A stretch of DNA of 64,000 nucleotides, taken from assembly GCA_945862325.1 (NCBI GenBank), contig CAMAXZ010000004.1, forward strand, positions 90,597 to 154,596, in the 5' to 3' direction. The first letter of the stretch is position 1; the number at the start of each line of letters is the position of its first letter. Below are positions 61,585 to 64,000 of this stretch, piece after piece. Under the pieces are notes generated by a model. The model was not told the DNA's origin, ran no database searches, and saw nothing but the letters and a program-made list of their open reading frames with translations. Source of the DNA: Klebsiella pneumoniae. GTDB lineage: Bacteria > Myxococcota_A > UBA796 > SXON01. A program made the position numbers and the translations under genes.

Positions 61585-63459
61585 TCAGAACTCCGGGCGG
61601 ACGGTAGCGGTGAGGTTGGCGTCATCGTCGCGGTCATTGTCTTCTACGATCCACGCCCAGTACACCATGACGGAGTTGGTGCCACAACCCCCATTGTCCT
61701 GGGTGACGTCCGTGCCGCTTAGCTGGAGGCGGAGTTCCCAAGCGCCGACATCCGAGTAGTAGACCCGTAGCTGATTGTTGGCGTCGGCGTCGTCGCGGAT
61801 GGTCACCCAGGTGGACGTGGCGGTGTCGTAGCGCTGCAGGCGGAGCGTGACGCGATCGAACTCTCCGTTCCCATTGCCGGAGTCGTCGTGGCGCTCGTCG
61901 TACCACCAGGCAACGGCCTTGGCGTACTCGACGTCCGATGGCACCGGGGCGGAGATCGTGACAGGGACCACGCTCGTCCCGTGGCCGACGCAGACCCGCC
62001 CGACGTTGTGCTGTGCCCATGCGTCGAGGCCGGCGGCGTCGTACTTGCGCAGCCTCAGCGCACCGGCGCCCCAAAGGTTGCTGTAGCCCTCGACGAGCTT
62101 AGAGCCGGCGTCGTTGTAGCGCCGGTCACCCATCAGCAGCATGTCGGCGTAGAGGATTCCCGGGTCGTCGATCAGCGTGCTGTTCTCAAGGCGGTACCAG
62201 TGGCGGTACACGTCCGCGGCGCCGGCGACGACCGGGGTGGCCGCGCTGCTCGCACCGAAGGTGTCCGGGTTCCCGTCGGGCTCCCAGTCGGCGCCGTACT
62301 GGAAGGAGGAGGTGGCCGCGTTGTTGTACGGGTACAGGATGTCGTTAGGGGCGGCGATGCCGTAGATCGTACGCACGCCTTGCGAGGAGGTGCCGCCGCG
62401 AGAGGTCGAGGTTCGGATCGCGGGGGCGTCCGCCGGGGTGTTGGAAGGGTCCGTGTTGTAAGCCGCCACAGCGAAGACTCCCATGGCGGTCGCTGGTGAC
62501 GCCACGGTGCAGTCCGTGGTGGAGGTGTGTCCGTTGTTCCCGTTCGCATTGAACAGCGCGACGCCATCCTCGTACATGGCATTCCAGGCGCGCGTGCGCG
62601 CGGTCGCGCCGGTGCACCCGGGGTCGTCCGCGTCGTTCGTGGAGGACTCCGTGAGGATGTAGGAGTGGGTGGTGGCGGCCCACTGCACGTGGTCCCAGTC
62701 ATCCGTGGAGACGCCAAGGCCGTCGGCGAGGCGGGCGACGCCGCTGCGCTGCTCGCAGTCGGTCGTGCCCGTGCATGATATCGTCCCGTCCTGGCCTCGC
62801 GTGAGGTCCCCAAGCAGAACGGACGCGCTCGCTGTCGCGTGGGCGCCGCCGGTGGTCGGGCTCGGGTTGGAGGTGCAGGAGGTGCTCGTCCCCGGGCAGT
62901 TCTCGAAGCGATCGACACCGAAGGTGTCCTCGAATCCGGGGTGCGCGCGACGGACCGTGTCGCCCGCGCTCTCGGCGAGCGTGACCACCTCAGATGCGTG
63001 GCCCTGGTAACCCTCGTCATAGAGCTGCTCGGCCTGGATGAGGTCGGTCAGCTCGTAGCCGTTGATCGTCGCGCCGAAGACGCTCCAGCCCAGACCGGCG
63101 TCATCGTCCTCGTCGCGTATGCCGGCCGGCTCGATGCCGGTAATGTCCACCCAGGCGGCGAGCTCCTCCAGGAACGCCGCGTCCACGACGACGCGGACGA
63201 GTCCCGCCGTGGGCGCCATGTCGACGACCTCGGCGCCGATCGACCGGAGTTCGCGCACGAAGGGCTCGAGCTCCAGTAGGGCGGCGAGGCGCCGCTCCTC
63301 GATGAGATTCTGCCGCATCTCCCACGCATCGGCGTTGGTGAGCACCCTCCCCTCCGCCACGGCGACCGTGAAGCGCGCCATTAACGGCTCGAGCGTGTCG
63401 TAGAGCCGGACGGTGAGCCAGACGTCTACGTCAGTCCCTACGTGATCGGGGTCGAGCAT
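61585..63459 (-). CDS. Subtilase-like (S8) secreted protease, main part, separated from its signal peptide by an in-frame TAG
   Basis: A 624-residue sequence. The catalytic His region is GGAHATASASVLLGDLTRG and the catalytic Ser region is FGASSAATPVVAGAADVYRHW, both matching subtilase motifs II and III. The Asp region appears altered (VVTLAESAGDTVRRAHPGFE, with Glu where Asp is usual). An oxyanion-type Asn lies in NANGNNGHTS. The C-terminal ~130 residues form a beta domain (YSDVGAWELRLQLSGTDV). The first ~130 residues look like a propeptide. The frame is continuous with the signal-bearing ORF upstream (63526-63780) except for one TAG at 63526-63528. Confidence 0.75.
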   Translation of the reverse strand: MLDPDHVGTDVDVWLTVRLYDTLEPLMARFTVAVAEGRVLTNADAWEMRQNLIEERRLAALLELEPFVRELRSIGAEVVDMAPTAGLVRVVVDAAFLEELAAWVDITGIEPAGIRDEDDDAGLGWSVFGATINGYELTDLIQAEQLYDEGYQGHASEVVTLAESAGDTVRRAHPGFEDTFGVDRFENCPGTSTSCTSNPSPTTGGAHATASASVLLGDLTRGQDGTISCTGTTDCEQRSGVARLADGLGVSTDDWDHVQWAATTHSYILTESSTNDADDPGCTGATARTRAWNAMYEDGVALFNANGNNGHTSTTDCTVASPATAMGVFAVAAYNTDPSNTPADAPAIRTSTSRGGTSSQGVRTIYGIAAPNDILYPYNNAATSSFQYGADWEPDGNPDTFGASSAATPVVAGAADVYRHWYRLENSTLIDDPGILYADMLLMGDRRYNDAGSKLVEGYSNLWGAGALRLRKYDAAGLDAWAQHNVGRVCVGHGTSVVPVTISAPVPSDVEYAKAVAWWYDERHDDSGNGNGEFDRVTLRLQRYDTATSTWVTIRDDADANNQLRVYYSDVGAWELRLQLSGTDVTQDNGGCGTNSVMVYWAWIVEDNDRDDDANLTATVRPEF

Positions 63460-63525
63460 CCATCCTTCGACCTCAGGGTGGAGGATTGCATACTCGAGCT
63501 CTGGATCCTGCCGAGCCTCATGGGG

Positions 63526-63780
63526 CTAGAGCGCCCGCTCCGGGAAGCGAACTACGGATCGCTGTTCGAATGATCCGTCCTCCGTTTCGATCGTCTCGTC
63601 GTATGTGACGACGTCCCGAAGCACCTCGCCCACGTTCTCTGTGGTCAGGCGCTGGGCTACCTCCGGGTCGATCTCGCCGATCAACATGGGATGAGCATAC
63701 AAGCCGTCAGGATCGTCGGTTAAAGGGCTCGCCAAGGCAACGGAAGGGATCGTCACGAGAAGAAGCAGTCTAAAGCGCAT
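63526..63780 (-). CDS. Signal peptide and propeptide start of the subtilase-like gene, cut by a TAG
   Basis: An 84-residue frame beginning MRFRLLLLVTIPSVALASPLT, a clear Sec signal with Arg residues, and then GEIDPEVAQRLTTENVGEVL and RSVVRFPERAL. It stops at TAG (63526-63528), but reading on in the same frame gives ...PHEARQDPELEYAILHPEVEGWMLDPD, which joins the 624-residue protease ORF without a gap. The original gene was therefore probably a single ~730-residue preproprotein. A Met at 63798 is an alternative start. Confidence 0.7.
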   Translation of the reverse strand: MRFRLLLLVTIPSVALASPLTDDPDGLYAHPMLIGEIDPEVAQRLTTENVGEVLRDVVTYDETIETEDGSFEQRSVVRFPERAL

Positions 63781-63851
63781 CGATACTTCTTGAAGCATGA
63801 ATCGCTCGCCCAACCATCCTACCGCTCGCCCGCAGCCTCCGCAACCCCGGC

Positions 63852-63962
63852 AGAGGACAGGAAACACGAACGGCCCCCCCGCGTTGCACCCGCTGAGCCT
63901 ACACCCTCGGGCCCGGCGTCCGCAAGCCCGTCCTGGCCGGCGATCCACCCCTTCCGGCCCGC
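63852..63962. repeat. Dispersed ~110-bp repeat, copy 2
   Basis: Same orientation as copy 1 (59834-59940). The two copies bound a ~4-kb segment carrying the toxin-antitoxin pair and the decayed secreted-protein genes. Confidence 0.8.
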
Positions 63963-63974
63963 AAAACCGGGCCT

Positions 63975-63997
63975 GAGCCGCGCCGCGCGCGCGGCTC
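63975..63997. repeat. GC hairpin, second copy
   Basis: GAGCCGCG-ccgcgcg-CGCGGCTC, an 8-bp stem and 7-nt loop. It has the same 16-nt core as 56361-56381 with different but still complementary outer arms. Confidence 0.4.
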
Positions 63998-64000
63998 CGC

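Larger units (their letters stand above)
63781..64000. other. Right-edge non-coding region with repeat copy 2
   Basis: 220 bp upstream of the subtilase-like gene. It holds dispersed-repeat copy 2 (63852-63962) and a GC hairpin (63975-63997). No gene is seen; the window ends here. Confidence 0.55.

Overview
The window is very GC-rich and densely coded, and the gene set points to a Myxococcota (deltaproteobacterial) chromosome. The evidence is a MYXO-CTERM-like Cys motif/TM/Arg tail on the first protein, a Asp-Thr repeat lipoprotein, two Hanks-type Ser/Thr kinases (one with a TM-PEGA tail, one with an NTPase/TPR tail), several large secreted lipoproteins, and a sigma54 NtrC-type regulator. No rRNA, tRNA, CRISPR array or insertion sequence was found.

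Layout. 0-5 kb: truncated secreted protein, repeat lipoprotein, lpdA and rsmG. 4.6-6.0 kb: an HTTM membrane protein with a membrane partner. 6-14 kb: a class-V aminotransferase, an RluA pseudouridine synthase, a GT39-like membrane protein translationally coupled to a rifampicin-phosphotransferase-like PEP-utilising enzyme, and P5C dehydrogenase. 14.2-18.4 kb: XPB-type helicase, its Helicase_C_3-like partner and xseB. 18.5-22.1 kb: tonB-exbB-exbD-exbD, truncated haemoglobin and a cysteine-less peroxiredoxin fold. 22-25 kb: Ser/Thr kinase coupled to a UbiA/DPPR-type prenyltransferase. 25.7-29.3 kb: dksA-galU-priA operon. 29.4-36.2 kb: outer-membrane protein, flavin oxidoreductase (UGM-like), POT peptide transporter, lipoprotein and B12-radical-SAM enzyme. 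36.3-39.7 kb: S9 peptidase, SnoaL-like protein and M55 D-aminopeptidase, joined by 4-bp overlaps. 39.7-46.6 kb: unknown protein, kinase/NTPase/TPR protein, haem-copper monooxygenase-like lipoprotein, YkgJ protein and flavoprotein lipoprotein.

46.7-56.1 kb is the most interesting part: a potassium-uptake (kdp) locus with unusual control. An NtrC-type response regulator gene is followed by two 15-bp direct repeats 32 bp apart, a well-matched -24/-12 sigma54 promoter, and then beta-barrel protein-kdpF-kdpA-kdpB-kdpC-(KdpD sensor half)-(separate HAMP/PAS histidine kinase), nearly all overlapping by 1-4 bp. Canonical kdp uses one full-length KdpD, an OmpR-type KdpE and a sigma70-type promoter. Here the KdpD sensor half and the transmitter are separate genes and the regulator is a sigma54 activator.

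56.4-59.2 kb carries a di-haem-type secreted protein and a LytS/LytTR two-component pair. 59.3-64.0 kb looks like an accessory, decaying segment: a truncated VOC protein abutting an antisense coding remnant, a Phd/VapC-type toxin-antitoxin pair with a visible promoter, operator and hairpin terminator, a frameshifted RCC1-like gene, a lipoprotein, and a subtilase-like gene interrupted by an in-frame TAG. Two copies of a ~110-bp dispersed repeat lie at 59.83 and 63.85 kb. A genome-wide oddity in this window is the set of very short export signals with no basic n-region on many secreted proteins; the exported proteins of the accessory segment have ordinary Arg-containing signals.
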